Source of the DNA: Olivibacter sp. XZL3
GTDB lineage: Bacteria > Bacteroidota > Bacteroidia > Sphingobacteriales > Sphingobacteriaceae
Length of the DNA: 64,000 nucleotides
Direction: 5' to 3'
Assembly (NCBI RefSeq): GCF_004368405.1
Contig: NZ_SBJH01000033.1
Span: 1-64,000, forward strand
The first letter of the stretch is position 1, and each line of letters opens with the position of its first letter. Shown here in pieces: positions 33,720 through 44,083 of this stretch. The notes under the pieces are model-generated. The model was not told the origin of the DNA. It searched no databases and worked only from the letters and a program-made list of their open reading frames with translations. Position numbers and translations under genes: made by a program.

Positions 33720-35789
33720 ATGTTTACTATACAGATCAGAAAAAATATCGGTACCATGCTAGTGGGGATTTTTATCGTCCTCACAGTAAAAGCAGAAGAT
33801 GGGCATAGCCTTTGGCTTAGGCGGGAAACTCCAAAACCGGTTAAGGTGGTGTGTTCGAATAAATCCGCGATCCTTGATCAGGCTGTAAAAGCGTTGCGGG
33901 CAGGTTGGCAGGGAGAATCCGGAGCAATGATAAGGCTAAGGGTAGAGAAAGATAAAGCCATAAAGGACGATGGGTTTAAACTGAGCCCCAGTGAGATACA
34001 GGCCAATACCGCGGCTGGCATTTTATATGGCGTATACGAATTATTACGAAGGCAACAAACCGGTCAGGTACCGGAAAATGCTGTGGTGAACCCTTCTTAT
34101 CAACGTAGAATTTTAAACCATTGGGACAATTTGGATGGTTCGGTAGAGCGCGGTTATGCAGGAGCTTCCATATTTTGGAGAGGTGAGGAGGCGCTTTCCG
34201 TAACAGCCGAGGATAGAAAGCGGTGGGAGGAATACGCAGAAGCGAATGCTTCGATCGGGATTAACGGTAGTGTCCTGAATAATGTAAATGCATCGCCCAA
34301 GATATTATCGCGCAATGTGTTGGAAAAAGTGAAGGTTATTGCTGACGTTTTACGTCCATATGGTATCAAAACCTATCTTTCGGTGAACTTTGCTTCACCG
34401 ACCATTTTGGGCGGCTTAAAGACGTCCGACCCGATAAATACGGAAGTGATCAATTGGTGGAAAGCCAAGGTAAAAGAAATCTACGCGCTGGTGCCTGATT
34501 TTGGCGGTTTTCTGGTAAAAGCCAATAGTGAGGGCCAATCCGGCCCACAGGACTTCGGCCGTACGCATGTCGATGGAGCCAATATGATGGCCGATGTGTT
34601 GAACCCCTATGGTGGCATCGTGATGTGGCGGGCATTTGTATACAGCCCTACCGATAACGATAGGGCGAAGCAGGCCTACGATGAATTTATGCCCTTTGAT
34701 GGAAAATTTCGCGATAATGTGATTGTACAGGTAAAGAACGGCCCGATAGACTTTCAGCCTCGCGAACCGTTTAGTCCGCTTTTTGGTGCGATGAAAAAGA
34801 CGGCGATTATGCCGGAATTACAGATCACACAGGAGTATCTCGGACACGCCTATCAACTGGTGTTTTTGTCCACGATGTGGGAAGAATGTTTAAAAAGTGA
34901 TACGTATCAGGAAGGGCCGGGCAGCACCGTTGCCAAATGTACCGACGGAAGAATCTTTGATCAGAAACACACAGCGATAGCGGGCGTTGCCAATACCGGA
35001 CTGGATACCAATTGGTGCGGGCATCAGTTCGCACAGGCCAATTGGTATGCATTTGGGCGCCTAGCCTGGAACGATGAGTTAAGCAGTGAGCAAATTGCCG
35101 ACGAATGGTTGAAACTTACTTTTAAGAACGCTGAAGGGACAAACAGCCAAACGGATTGGGACAGTGACTTTCTACAACCGGTGAAGCAGATGATGATGGA
35201 AAGTCATGACGCAGCGGTAGACTACTCTATGCCCTTAGGGCTGCATCATATTTTTGCACCACATGCACATTATGGGCCGGGCCCCTGGTGGGCGCCGGAG
35301 AAAATGCGGGCAGACTGGACACCCCCTTATTATCATCAGGCGGATACCATAGGAATCGGATTCGACAGAACGCAAAACGGTAGCGATGCCGTAGGGCAGT
35401 ACCACGAGCCCTTAGCTTCGCAATTTAATGACGTCGACAAATGCCCGGAAATTTATCTGCTGTGGTTTCATCATCTTCCGTGGGATTATCAGACTAAGAG
35501 CGGCCGGATTTTGTGGGATGAACTTTGCTATCGTTATGATAAGGGGGTGCGTCAGGTTCGTGCTTTTCAAAAAGTATGGGATAAAGTACAGCATGATGTG
35601 GATGAACAACGTTTTAAAGAAGTGCAAAGTAAATTAAGGAGGCAAGCGCGGGATGCACAAGTTTGGAAAGACGCCTGCTTGTTGTATTTTCAACAGTTCA
35701 GTAGACGGCCGATTCCTTCGGAGCTGGAGCGACCTGTATATGATTTAGAATTTCTACAGTCGGCAGATCCGCTTTCCTTGTATAAATAA
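33720..35789 (+). CDS. GH67 alpha-glucuronidase
   Basis: 689 residues with a signal sequence and the three GH67 domains (N-terminal beta domain, TIM barrel, helical C-terminal domain). Catalytic candidates match the family spacing: acid Glu271 in VKANSEGQSGP, base pair Asp344 in NGPIDFQPREP and Glu372 in LQITQEYLG (28 residues apart, as in Cellvibrio GlcA67A). It removes 4-O-methyl-D-glucuronic acid from the non-reducing end of xylo-oligosaccharides, the step that opens them to GH3/GH43. AGGAG ribosome binding site, 12 bases after GH3. Last gene of the susC operon. Confidence 0.93.
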   Translation: MFTIQIRKNIGTMLVGIFIVLTVKAEDGHSLWLRRETPKPVKVVCSNKSAILDQAVKALRAGWQGESGAMIRLRVEKDKAIKDDGFKLSPSEIQANTAAGILYGVYELLRRQQTGQVPENAVVNPSYQRRILNHWDNLDGSVERGYAGASIFWRGEEALSVTAEDRKRWEEYAEANASIGINGSVLNNVNASPKILSRNVLEKVKVIADVLRPYGIKTYLSVNFASPTILGGLKTSDPINTEVINWWKAKVKEIYALVPDFGGFLVKANSEGQSGPQDFGRTHVDGANMMADVLNPYGGIVMWRAFVYSPTDNDRAKQAYDEFMPFDGKFRDNVIVQVKNGPIDFQPREPFSPLFGAMKKTAIMPELQITQEYLGHAYQLVFLSTMWEECLKSDTYQEGPGSTVAKCTDGRIFDQKHTAIAGVANTGLDTNWCGHQFAQANWYAFGRLAWNDELSSEQIADEWLKLTFKNAEGTNSQTDWDSDFLQPVKQMMMESHDAAVDYSMPLGLHHIFAPHAHYGPGPWWAPEKMRADWTPPYYHQADTIGIGFDRTQNGSDAVGQYHEPLASQFNDVDKCPEIYLLWFHHLPWDYQTKSGRILWDELCYRYDKGVRQVRAFQKVWDKVQHDVDEQRFKEVQSKLRRQARDAQVWKDACLLYFQQFSRRPIPSELERPVYDLEFLQSADPLSLYK

Positions 35790-35860
35790 ATTGTTAATGC
35801 GGTTATATTGGGCTCAAAAGGTTATGGATAAAACCGGTAATAGGTGGAACTTTTCAAGAA

Positions 35861-35893
35861 GCTTTTAGCTGGTCGTCATGATCAACTAAAAGC
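35861..35893. terminator. Hairpin between GH67 and the antisense GH10 gene
   Basis: GCTTTTAG (35861-35868) pairs with CTAAAAGC (35886-35893), with a weaker inner TGGTC/GATCA pairing. The stem overlaps the stop codon of the reverse-strand GH10. T-runs are short, so termination is only probable. Confidence 0.35.
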
Positions 35894-36990
35894 GGAGCAC
35901 TTCCCAAAAAGCTTTTTTGGGTTTTAGATGTTGGTCAAAGAGTAGGGGAAAGTTCTTTTTTCCCCTATTGTCCAACCAGCTATAGCGGTCTGATACATTC
36001 CAAAAGGTAACGCCGGTTATGGCGCGTTTATGACGGCGAAATACCTCGAACACCATTTTGTATTGCTTCAATTGCTGCTGTTCCATTTCGGCAGTAAACG
36101 AAGCGGCAGCAATTGATTGGCGGTCTTTTTGGAGCTGGCCTCCCTGCCGCCCACCGTATACCGATATGTCCAACTCCGTAAATTGCACCTGTATACCCAA
36201 GGAAGAAAACAGCCGAATCGATTCTTCGAGTTCTTCACGACTAGGATAAGTTACCGACCAGTGCGCTTGTAAACCTACTCCATGTATAGGAACGCCTTTA
36301 TCCAATAAGTTTTTCAGAAGTCGGTAAATCTTCGCTCTTTTAGTCGGGATTTCGGTGTTATAATCGTTATAAAATAAAACAGCCGCTGGATCGGCCTCAT
36401 GTGCATATTCAAAAGCCTTGGCAATAAAGTCCTCTCCTGCAATTTCAAACCATTTCGATTTTCGTAGAAAAGTTGCGCTGTCAGCAATAACTTCATTAAC
36501 CACATCCCAGGCATAAACCCGTCCCTTATATCTGCGCACCACTGTTTTAATATGTTGTTCTAGCCGCTTAAGGAGTACTTCTTTCGTAACGTCTTTACCT
36601 GAAGCATCCCGGAAAAGCCAGTCGGGAGTTTGTGTGCCAGCAAAGGGTATGTCCCCTCACTTTCATGTCGTGACGGCTTGCAAAGTCGACTATAGCGTCA
36701 GCGTCTCTCCAAAAATAGCGGTTTTCCTCGGGATGGATAGGGCCCATTTTCATCGCATTTTCTGCAGTAATGCTATTGAATTGCGCTTGAATCAACTTGG
36801 CCGTTTCACCGCTCAGGTCGGAAGGTCGTACGGCAACACCTATAGGAAAATAATCTTCATAGCGATCCTTTAAGCTTTCTGTTTCCTTGTTTCGAGTAAA
36901 GGCCAGTACTAAAAAGAGGATTGGTAGTGCCGAAAGACTACAGAAAAAAAGTATGGTTGGGCGATTGTCTTTATTGTTTAGATGAGTCAT
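35886..36990 (-). pseudogene. GH10 endo-xylanase split by a frameshift
   Basis: The two pieces together make a full GH10 enzyme of about 367 residues with an N-terminal membrane segment. The first (36990 to 36595) runs to MKVRGHTLCWH, then leaves frame. The second frame continues QTPDWLFRDASGKDV and reaches the acid/base Glu in WDVVNEVIAD (codon 36492-36494) and the nucleophile Glu in FTELDIS (36174-36176). The break is at about 36630-36636 within the GH10 motif WHxQTPxW. One extra A, or loss of two bases, explains it. As sequenced, translation stops before the catalytic residues. It lies antisense between GH67 and GH115. Confidence 0.88.
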
Positions 36991-37315
36991 AGGGATATTC
37001 GAACATATTGTAAAAACGAGGTTAACAATTTTCCAGCAAGAGGAAGCTTCTATAACAAATGTACGCCAAGATAGATGATAAGCTTGGCTAGTTTGAATAT
37101 TTTAACGGCACAAATGTTTAGTAAGGCAGTTACTCGAGTAATTGAAAATAGGATCGCGTTTAAGATAGCCCCACTGTTATGCGCCTTAAAGCTTCCAAAG
37201 AAAGTATTTTGAACATTTGTCCCATCATTAGCAACAATAAAGATAGGGATGATGCACAGTAGCCCCTACTTTTACAAGTAAGTATAAACCTTAAAAGTCG
37301 GCTCCGCTTTAGTCT
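36991..37315. other. Divergent promoter region of GH10 and GH115
   Basis: No gene is present. It holds several AACATTTG-like words: 37002 (AACATATTG, followed by AACAATT 22 bases on), a reverse-strand copy at 37111-37119, and the TGAACATTTGT copy shared with susC at 37210-37220. Likely target of the PUL regulator. Confidence 0.45.
37210..37239 (+). promoter_or_regulatory. TGAACATTTGT copy upstream of GH115
   Basis: This 11-mer is identical to the one upstream of susC. AACAAT follows at 37233, again 21 bases from the AACA of the first word, matching the spacing before susC. It sits about 100 bases before the GH115 start. Confidence 0.4.
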
Positions 37316-39826
37316 ATGAAACGAATTTACGTCTTTCTTCTCATTCTGTGGTCTGTTGGCGAAGCTTATGCCGTGCAAACCGAAACTTTCGTCTCCTTTC
37401 ACCAATCAGCAGGGACTTATCCACTTAGTCGGCCGGACATAGAAACCGCCTTGGTGACTAGTGAAAACGAATGGGCAGGCGTAACCAGGGCCTTAAAAGA
37501 TTTTCAGCAGGATCTGAAATCGGTAAGTGGCAATGCGATTTCGCTGAGCACTCGATTGCCCACAGAAAACGGTAGTACCGTCATCATTGCAGGAACCATT
37601 GGTCATAGCAGTCTTATCGATCAATTGATTGAGCGAAAAAAAATCGATGTCGATGACATCGAAGGGAAATGGGAATCGACCCTGTTACAGCTCGTAGAAA
37701 ATCCGGTAGAGGGGGTAAAACGGGCTTATGTGATAGCAGGCAGCGACAAGCGCGGAACTATTTATGGAATTTATACGCTCTCCGCACAAATCGGCGTTTC
37801 GCCTTGGTATTGGTGGGCGGATGTGCCAATACGAGCACATCCGGAAATTCACTTGCTACCGGGACGACATGTATTAAAAGAGCCAGCGGTTAAGTACCGG
37901 GGGATCTTTTTGAATGACGAGGCGCCTGCATTGACCGGATGGGCAAACGAAAAATTCGGGGGGTTAAACCATCGTTTTTATGAAAAGGTGTTCGAACTTA
38001 TCCTTCGACTTAAAGGTAATTATATGTGGCCGGCGATGTGGGGAAAAGCTTTCAATGACGATGATAAGCAAAACCCAATATTGGCAGACCTGTATGGGGT
38101 AGTCGTAGGAACATCGCACCACGAGCCTATGCAACGCGCTCAGGAGGAGTGGAAACGCTATGGGGAAGGCCCTTGGGACTATCAGCGCAATGCCCAAGTA
38201 CTTCGGCGGTTCTGGCGGGACGGGATTCGGAATATGGGTAATCACGAGAGTATAGTGACGATTGGAATGCGGGGTGACGGCGATGAGCCTATGAGCGAGG
38301 AGAGCAACATCAAGCTATTGGAGCAAATAGTGAAAGATCAGCGACAAATTATTCAAGAGGTTACGGAAAAGCCTGCCGCCGAAACGCCACAGCTCTGGGC
38401 TTTATATAAGGAAGTACAGGATTATTACGATAAAGGAATGCGTGTGCCGGAAGACGTAACCTTATTGCTATGTGACGATAATTGGGGTAATATCCGGAAA
38501 CTGCCTAGCTTGGACGATAAAAAACGAAAAGGGGGATATGGCATTTACTACCATTTCGATTACGTCGGTGGTCCGCGTAATTCAAAATGGATCAACGTAA
38601 CGCAAATACAACGGGTTTGGGAGCAGATGAATCTGGCCTATCAATATGGGGCAAACCGCGTATGGATTGTGAATGTAGGTGATTTGAAGCCGATGGAATA
38701 CCCCATTTCCTTCTTTTTGGATATGGCGTGGGATCCCAACCGATTTAATACCTCAAATTTGTTGCAGCATACCGAAGATTGGTGCACTCAACAGTTTGGA
38801 GCGAAGTATGCTAGTGAGGCAGCGCGATTAATCAATACCTACACCAAATATAACCATCGGGTAACACCCGAATTACTGGACGAAAACACCTATAGCTTAA
38901 CGAATTATAATGAGTTTGAACGCGTAACAAACGATTATCGCAGTCTGTTATTAGATGCGATGCGCCTTTACTATATCCTGCCTAAGGAAAGCAGAGATGC
39001 CTTTGATGAATTGGTGCTCTTTCCGATTAATGCGTGTGCAAATCTCTACGAAATGTATTATGCGGTAGCAAAAAACAAGTACCACGCCAATAGGAATGAG
39101 GAGGAAGCTAACCATTGGGCCGATCAGGCTAAGGCCTGTTTTGAACGCGATTCGGTACTGACCCTGCATTATAACCAAGGTATAGCAAACGGCAAATGGC
39201 CACATATGATGGATCAGATACGTATCGGTTATAGCAGTTGGAACGATCCGCCGAAAAGTATCATGCCAGAGATAAGCTATGTGACTACCGCTTTAAAAGC
39301 GTCTCGAAAAGTGTTTGCCGAGGCAGATGGCTATGTCTCCATAGAAGCCGAACATTATGATAAAGCCAGCGCAGAAGGGGCGGTATCGTGGATGACGATC
39401 CCCGATTTAGGCAGGACGCTTTCAGGTGTCACCACCACGCCGGTTGTTGCCGTCCCGAATAAGCATACATACCTGGAATATAGGGTTGATCTTCACAGCA
39501 CCGGAAAAGCCAAATTGATTATACTAACCTCACCGACATTAAACTTTAACGAGAATAAAGGTTTACGCTATGCGGTGTCCGTTGATGGTGGCAAAGAAAA
39601 AGTGGTGAATATCAACGGCCATTACCGGGGTGAATTGGGCGAGTGGCAGGCTAAACGCATCATAGAAACCGTTACTGACCATACGATTGATGCAGCCGGC
39701 ATGCATACGATTCGCATCCGACCCCTCGAGCCGGGGATTGTTTTCCAAAAAATTATGTTGGATTTGGGTGGACTGAAGCCAACTTATTTAGGAGCACCGG
39801 AAAGTGAAGTTACAACAAAACAATAA
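37316..39826 (+). CDS. GH115 xylan alpha-1,2-glucuronidase
   Basis: 836 residues with signal peptide (ends VGEAYA). An N-terminal alpha/beta domain similar to GH67 is followed by a large TIM barrel and a C-terminal beta domain. Family blocks include YGIYTLSAQIGVSPWYWWADVP, RGIFLNDEAPALTGW, LRLKGNYMWPAMWGKAFNDDD, TIGMRGDGDEPM and HFDYVGGPRNSKWINV. The ends of the catalytic groove contain several conserved acids, not individually assigned here. GH115 removes 4-O-methyl-glucuronic acid from internal xylose of polymeric xylan, complementing GH67. It has its own promoter region. Confidence 0.93.
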   Translation: MKRIYVFLLILWSVGEAYAVQTETFVSFHQSAGTYPLSRPDIETALVTSENEWAGVTRALKDFQQDLKSVSGNAISLSTRLPTENGSTVIIAGTIGHSSLIDQLIERKKIDVDDIEGKWESTLLQLVENPVEGVKRAYVIAGSDKRGTIYGIYTLSAQIGVSPWYWWADVPIRAHPEIHLLPGRHVLKEPAVKYRGIFLNDEAPALTGWANEKFGGLNHRFYEKVFELILRLKGNYMWPAMWGKAFNDDDKQNPILADLYGVVVGTSHHEPMQRAQEEWKRYGEGPWDYQRNAQVLRRFWRDGIRNMGNHESIVTIGMRGDGDEPMSEESNIKLLEQIVKDQRQIIQEVTEKPAAETPQLWALYKEVQDYYDKGMRVPEDVTLLLCDDNWGNIRKLPSLDDKKRKGGYGIYYHFDYVGGPRNSKWINVTQIQRVWEQMNLAYQYGANRVWIVNVGDLKPMEYPISFFLDMAWDPNRFNTSNLLQHTEDWCTQQFGAKYASEAARLINTYTKYNHRVTPELLDENTYSLTNYNEFERVTNDYRSLLLDAMRLYYILPKESRDAFDELVLFPINACANLYEMYYAVAKNKYHANRNEEEANHWADQAKACFERDSVLTLHYNQGIANGKWPHMMDQIRIGYSSWNDPPKSIMPEISYVTTALKASRKVFAEADGYVSIEAEHYDKASAEGAVSWMTIPDLGRTLSGVTTTPVVAVPNKHTYLEYRVDLHSTGKAKLIILTSPTLNFNENKGLRYAVSVDGGKEKVVNINGHYRGELGEWQAKRIIETVTDHTIDAAGMHTIRIRPLEPGIVFQKIMLDLGGLKPTYLGAPESEVTTKQ

Positions 39827-39975
39827 ATAAAAGATTTAAATGGTGGAAAAATGAAGGAAGAATATTATTTTTAACTTATAAAACCTATGACTTAAATTAT
39901 TTTAGGCAAAATTTGGAGGGAGTGACGTTAATCCGCAACCGTCCTAATTGCGCCTTAGCAAGTAACCTTAAAATT

Positions 39976-42900
39976 ATGATCATTAAGTTGCTGAAGTGTC
40001 TTTTCCTGATGTTATTCCTATTTCCGTTTTTCAAAAGCGGATTTTCACAGGATCGCGATCTGAACTTTTTAAACATTAGCAGCAAAGAGGGCCTCTCTTC
40101 TAATGTCGTCAATGCAATCCTAAAAGATCACATGGGCTATATGTGGTTCGGTACAGACGACGGCTTAAATAAATTTGATGGTCAGCATTTTACCATTTAT
40201 CGGCATAAAGCAGGGGACCAAACAAGCATTGCATCCAATGATATACTAGACTTACACGAGGATCGGGAAGGTAATTTATGGATTGGTACGCGCTCCGGCT
40301 TGGTAAGGTACGATCGTGAAAAAGATGCTTTCCAGAATTTTAAAGAAACAGAGGATATGTCGGTGACCTCGGTTTCCAGCGATACAAATAAACGCATCTG
40401 GATTGCTAACTATGAAGGTCTTGCTCTTTTGGATTCGGAAACTGGAAAGCTCTCCGCTTTAACATTGAAAAGAAAACAAGACCAGCAGGTCGTTGAGCAG
40501 GCCGTTTTACAGCTTTATCGAGATAAAAAGAGAAGGATGTGGCTAGGTACCCGTACAGGGCTGTATCAATATCACCCAAAAGATCAGGTATTGGAGCGAT
40601 TTGCACATTCGGCAGAAAATCCATCCAGCCTTGCCGGAAACTATATCAGTGCGATTACCGAAGATCTGCAGGGAAATATGTGGATCGGTACAAGTGATGG
40701 GTTGAGTATGTTGATGCCTAATGGTAAGGGCTTTATTAACTACCGTCATGATGATGCTGACAAATCTACCTTACGCAGTAATATCATTTATTCAATAGCC
40801 GTTGATCCGGAAGGCAAACTCTGGATAGGCACCGAGGAAGGCCTCCATATCATGGAACCGGTAAAAGGAAAGATTTCGCGCGTAGAACGCAATATCCGTA
40901 ATCAATATAGCTTGGTCGGGAAATCGGTAAAGTGCATTCTGGTGGATAATCAGGGTGTTTTTTGGGTGGCGACCTTTAGAGGAGGAGTGAGTAAATTCGA
41001 TAAAAACCTAGCATTCTTTAGTTTGAGCCAAAGCAATCCCTTTGATCCTTATGGCTTAAGTGCGCCGGTAGTCACCTCTTTTGTTGAAGGCGATAAGGGA
41101 AGTATATATGTCGGTACGGATGGTGGAGGCCTCCACCTTTTTGATCCAATTACAGGCGTTTTTCGCCACGTAGCCGTAGGACAGGCGTCCAAAGGCGAAC
41201 GCTTGTCTATCCTTGCTATGGAAAGAAAAGCGTCGGAAATATGGATAGGAACGTATTTAAACGGTCTGTTTATTTTAGATACCAAAACGGGACGGTGTAA
41301 ACAGCTAAAAGCCGGGGACAGTCCGAGATCTATTAACGGCAACGATGTTTTTTGTTTAAAGGCAGACAGTCGAGGAAATGTTTGGATTGGAACAAACGGC
41401 CAAGGCGTAGCATGTTATGATGGCCGAAAAGATATTTTTATTCACTTTGATAAAAATGACGCAGACATCCAGCTAAATGGCTATATAAGGGCGATAGAAG
41501 AAGATAGGCAGGGCAATATATGGATCGGTTCCACGGGCGCTGGAATAGCTGTTTACAACCCGCTTACTGGATCGTCAAAAATTTTAAATAGGGTTAACAG
41601 TGGTTTGCCAAGCGACAATATCACCGCTCTCTATAGGGGGCGCGAAGGGACCGTTTGGATCGGTACGGCCGGAGGTGGTTTAACCTGTTATAAGGAGAAC
41701 GGCTTAATGGTTTCCCTTTCGGAGGAAAACGGACTCGCCAACGGCGTTGTTTACAAGATACTGGAAGACGACAATGGAAAACTTTGGTTGAGCACCAACA
41801 AAGGGATTAGCAGCTTTGATCCAGCCACCCAGAAATTTAAAAATTATTCCTACTACAACGGTCTCCAGCGGAGCCCTTTTATATTGGGGGCTGGACTTAA
41901 GCTAAGCGATGGTCGTCTTTTCTTTGGAGGAACAGATGGGTTCAATTATTTCGATCCCCAAACTTTGCATTCTAATAACAGCGTTCCGAAGGTGGTCTTG
42001 ACCGATTTAAAGATTTCAAATCAAAGTGTTCAACCTTCCAAAGACTCGCCCATTCAACAACATATTTCCGTGGCAGACGAAATTCAATTGGACTATAAAC
42101 AGAACTTCTCGTTAAGTTTTGTGGCACTCAATTTCACTTCCCCACAGGAAAATCGGTATTTCTATAAATTGGAAAACTTCGATAAGGATTGGAATGACGT
42201 CGGACAGACGTCCACGGCTGTTTATACCAACCTCGACCCAGGAGAATACGTATTCAAAGTAAAGGCTGCAAGCGATGCGGGAGAATGGACAACGCCGATC
42301 ACTTCTATCAAGATTGCCGTTCGTCCACCTTTTTGGTTAACCATTTACGCGTATATTTTTTATTTGATAGCGATTGTTTCTATCCTACTGTTTGTACGCC
42401 ATCGGGGCATCCGAAAGTTAAAAGCGCGCTTCGCCATTGAACAGGAAAGACTTCGGGTACAGCAGCTGATTGAACAGGAGCGGCGTGAATCCGAACGGCT
42501 GCATGAATTTGATCAGATGAAAATTAAATTTCTGACCAATCTGAGTCATGAGTTCCGTACACCGATATCGCTTATTATGGGACCCGTGCAGCAATTAATC
42601 CAGCAGGAGACCAGCTACGGAAGGAACCAGCAGCTACAAATGATTAAGCGAAATGCAAGGAGGTTGCTGAACCTTGTTAATCAGTTGTTGGACTTTAGAA
42701 ACATCAAAGAAAAAGAGGAGAAATTGCAGGCTACCGAAGGCGACTTTATAGCATTTGCAAAAGAAGTAGCAGACTCTTTCAAAGATCTGGCCGATCGCAG
42801 GGGAATAAGCTTCGAATTCAGAAGCTACGTTAGATCTTATTTTACCTTTTTCGACCATAACAAAATTGAGCGAATTTTATTCAATCTACTTTCCAATGCG

Positions 42901-44058
42901 TTTAAGTTTACACTCGAAGGAGGTGAGGTTTCACTCAAGATTGCGGCTTACAACGATAAAGAAGGTCTGGAAATCAAACTGGCGGATTCGGGTATTGGAA
43001 TGGAAGATGAGGTAAAAGAAAAGATATTTGAACGATTTTTCCAGAGCGAAACGCAGCAAGCTGTATTGAATCAGGGCAGTGGCATTGGTTTGTCTATAGC
43101 GAAAGAGTTTGTAAAGATGCACGGTGGGACCATTGAGGTAGAAAGTATAGCGGGAGAAGGATCGACCTTTACCATTTATTTTCCGTTTACGAAAATTGAG
43201 GATACCGGCTTCGCCGACGAGGACACAATAGAAGAATTATCCGTGGAAGAAGCACAGCCGGAGCCCTCAACCGACACCGCTCTTCCGGTAGTCCTGCTGG
43301 TGGAGGATAATAGCGACTTCCGTTTCTATTTAAAAGACAACCTAAAGACCTTTTATCAAGTAGTGGAAGCTTGTAACGGAAAAGAAGGCTGGCAAAAGGT
43401 ATTGTCTGCACATCCGCAGCTGGTTGTATCGGATATCAGTATGCCGCACGTAAGTGGTATCGAACTGTGTCGAAAAATTAAGGCCGATAAACGCACCAGC
43501 CATATTCCGGTTATTTTGCTTACGGCACTTACGGGCGAGGAAAATCAGCTTATCGGACTGGAAACCGGAGCCAGCGATTACATAACCAAACCCTTCAATT
43601 TCGAGATTCTACATGCTAAAGCCCGCAATTTGCTTGCGCTGAATCAGCAACTTAAGCGTACCTATAGCAAACAACTTAAAGTAGCGGCACCTAAAGTAAA
43701 AATAGTATCTGAGAATGAAAAGCTCTTGGCTAAAGCCCTCAAATATATAGAAGCGAATCTTACCAATGATAAACTGTCAGTTGAAGATCTGAGCCGGCAT
43801 ATGGGCATGAGCCGGGGATCCTTATATTCAAAAATACTTGAATTGACCGGTGAGACGCCCGTAGAGTTTATTCGCTCGGTAAAATTGGATAAGGCTGCCG
43901 TACTTTTAGAGAAGAGTGACTTAAACGTGGCTCAGATATGTTATTCGGTTGGGTTCGGCACACCGAATTACTTTGCCAGGGCCTTTAAGGCTAAATTCAG
44001 TATGCTGCCCTCCGAATACATCCATCTAAAAAGGAATGCAGGATTACGGGCAGTCTGA
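39976..44058 (+). CDS. Hybrid two-component system regulator (HTCS) of the xylan PUL
   Basis: About 1360 residues from the ATG at 39976 (the frame opens earlier with TTG). Parts: a signal/anchor sequence, 14-bladed two-component-regulator propeller repeats (motifs of the MWFGTDDGLNKFDG and LWIGTEEGLHI type, to ~residue 690), a Y_Y_Y domain (about 700-790), a membrane helix (YAYIFYLIAIVSILLF), HisKA with His858 in FLTNLSHEFRTP, HATPase with DSGIGMEDEVK, a receiver domain with Asp1153 in VVSDISMPH, and a C-terminal AraC helix-turn-helix ending FARAFKAKF. It senses a xylan fragment in the periplasm and activates the PUL. 150 bases after GH115. Confidence 0.93.
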   Translation: MIIKLLKCLFLMLFLFPFFKSGFSQDRDLNFLNISSKEGLSSNVVNAILKDHMGYMWFGTDDGLNKFDGQHFTIYRHKAGDQTSIASNDILDLHEDREGNLWIGTRSGLVRYDREKDAFQNFKETEDMSVTSVSSDTNKRIWIANYEGLALLDSETGKLSALTLKRKQDQQVVEQAVLQLYRDKKRRMWLGTRTGLYQYHPKDQVLERFAHSAENPSSLAGNYISAITEDLQGNMWIGTSDGLSMLMPNGKGFINYRHDDADKSTLRSNIIYSIAVDPEGKLWIGTEEGLHIMEPVKGKISRVERNIRNQYSLVGKSVKCILVDNQGVFWVATFRGGVSKFDKNLAFFSLSQSNPFDPYGLSAPVVTSFVEGDKGSIYVGTDGGGLHLFDPITGVFRHVAVGQASKGERLSILAMERKASEIWIGTYLNGLFILDTKTGRCKQLKAGDSPRSINGNDVFCLKADSRGNVWIGTNGQGVACYDGRKDIFIHFDKNDADIQLNGYIRAIEEDRQGNIWIGSTGAGIAVYNPLTGSSKILNRVNSGLPSDNITALYRGREGTVWIGTAGGGLTCYKENGLMVSLSEENGLANGVVYKILEDDNGKLWLSTNKGISSFDPATQKFKNYSYYNGLQRSPFILGAGLKLSDGRLFFGGTDGFNYFDPQTLHSNNSVPKVVLTDLKISNQSVQPSKDSPIQQHISVADEIQLDYKQNFSLSFVALNFTSPQENRYFYKLENFDKDWNDVGQTSTAVYTNLDPGEYVFKVKAASDAGEWTTPITSIKIAVRPPFWLTIYAYIFYLIAIVSILLFVRHRGIRKLKARFAIEQERLRVQQLIEQERRESERLHEFDQMKIKFLTNLSHEFRTPISLIMGPVQQLIQQETSYGRNQQLQMIKRNARRLLNLVNQLLDFRNIKEKEEKLQATEGDFIAFAKEVADSFKDLADRRGISFEFRSYVRSYFTFFDHNKIERILFNLLSNAFKFTLEGGEVSLKIAAYNDKEGLEIKLADSGIGMEDEVKEKIFERFFQSETQQAVLNQGSGIGLSIAKEFVKMHGGTIEVESIAGEGSTFTIYFPFTKIEDTGFADEDTIEELSVEEAQPEPSTDTALPVVLLVEDNSDFRFYLKDNLKTFYQVVEACNGKEGWQKVLSAHPQLVVSDISMPHVSGIELCRKIKADKRTSHIPVILLTALTGEENQLIGLETGASDYITKPFNFEILHAKARNLLALNQQLKRTYSKQLKVAAPKVKIVSENEKLLAKALKYIEANLTNDKLSVEDLSRHMGMSRGSLYSKILELTGETPVEFIRSVKLDKAAVLLEKSDLNVAQICYSVGFGTPNYFARAFKAKFSMLPSEYIHLKRNAGLRAV

Positions 44059-44083
44059 TAAATGATTCCCTTATAGTGACGAT

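Noticed and set aside
35412-35637. Overlapping open frames on both strands inside GH67
   Set aside because: Shadow frames of a well-supported enzyme gene with catalytic motifs in the other frame.
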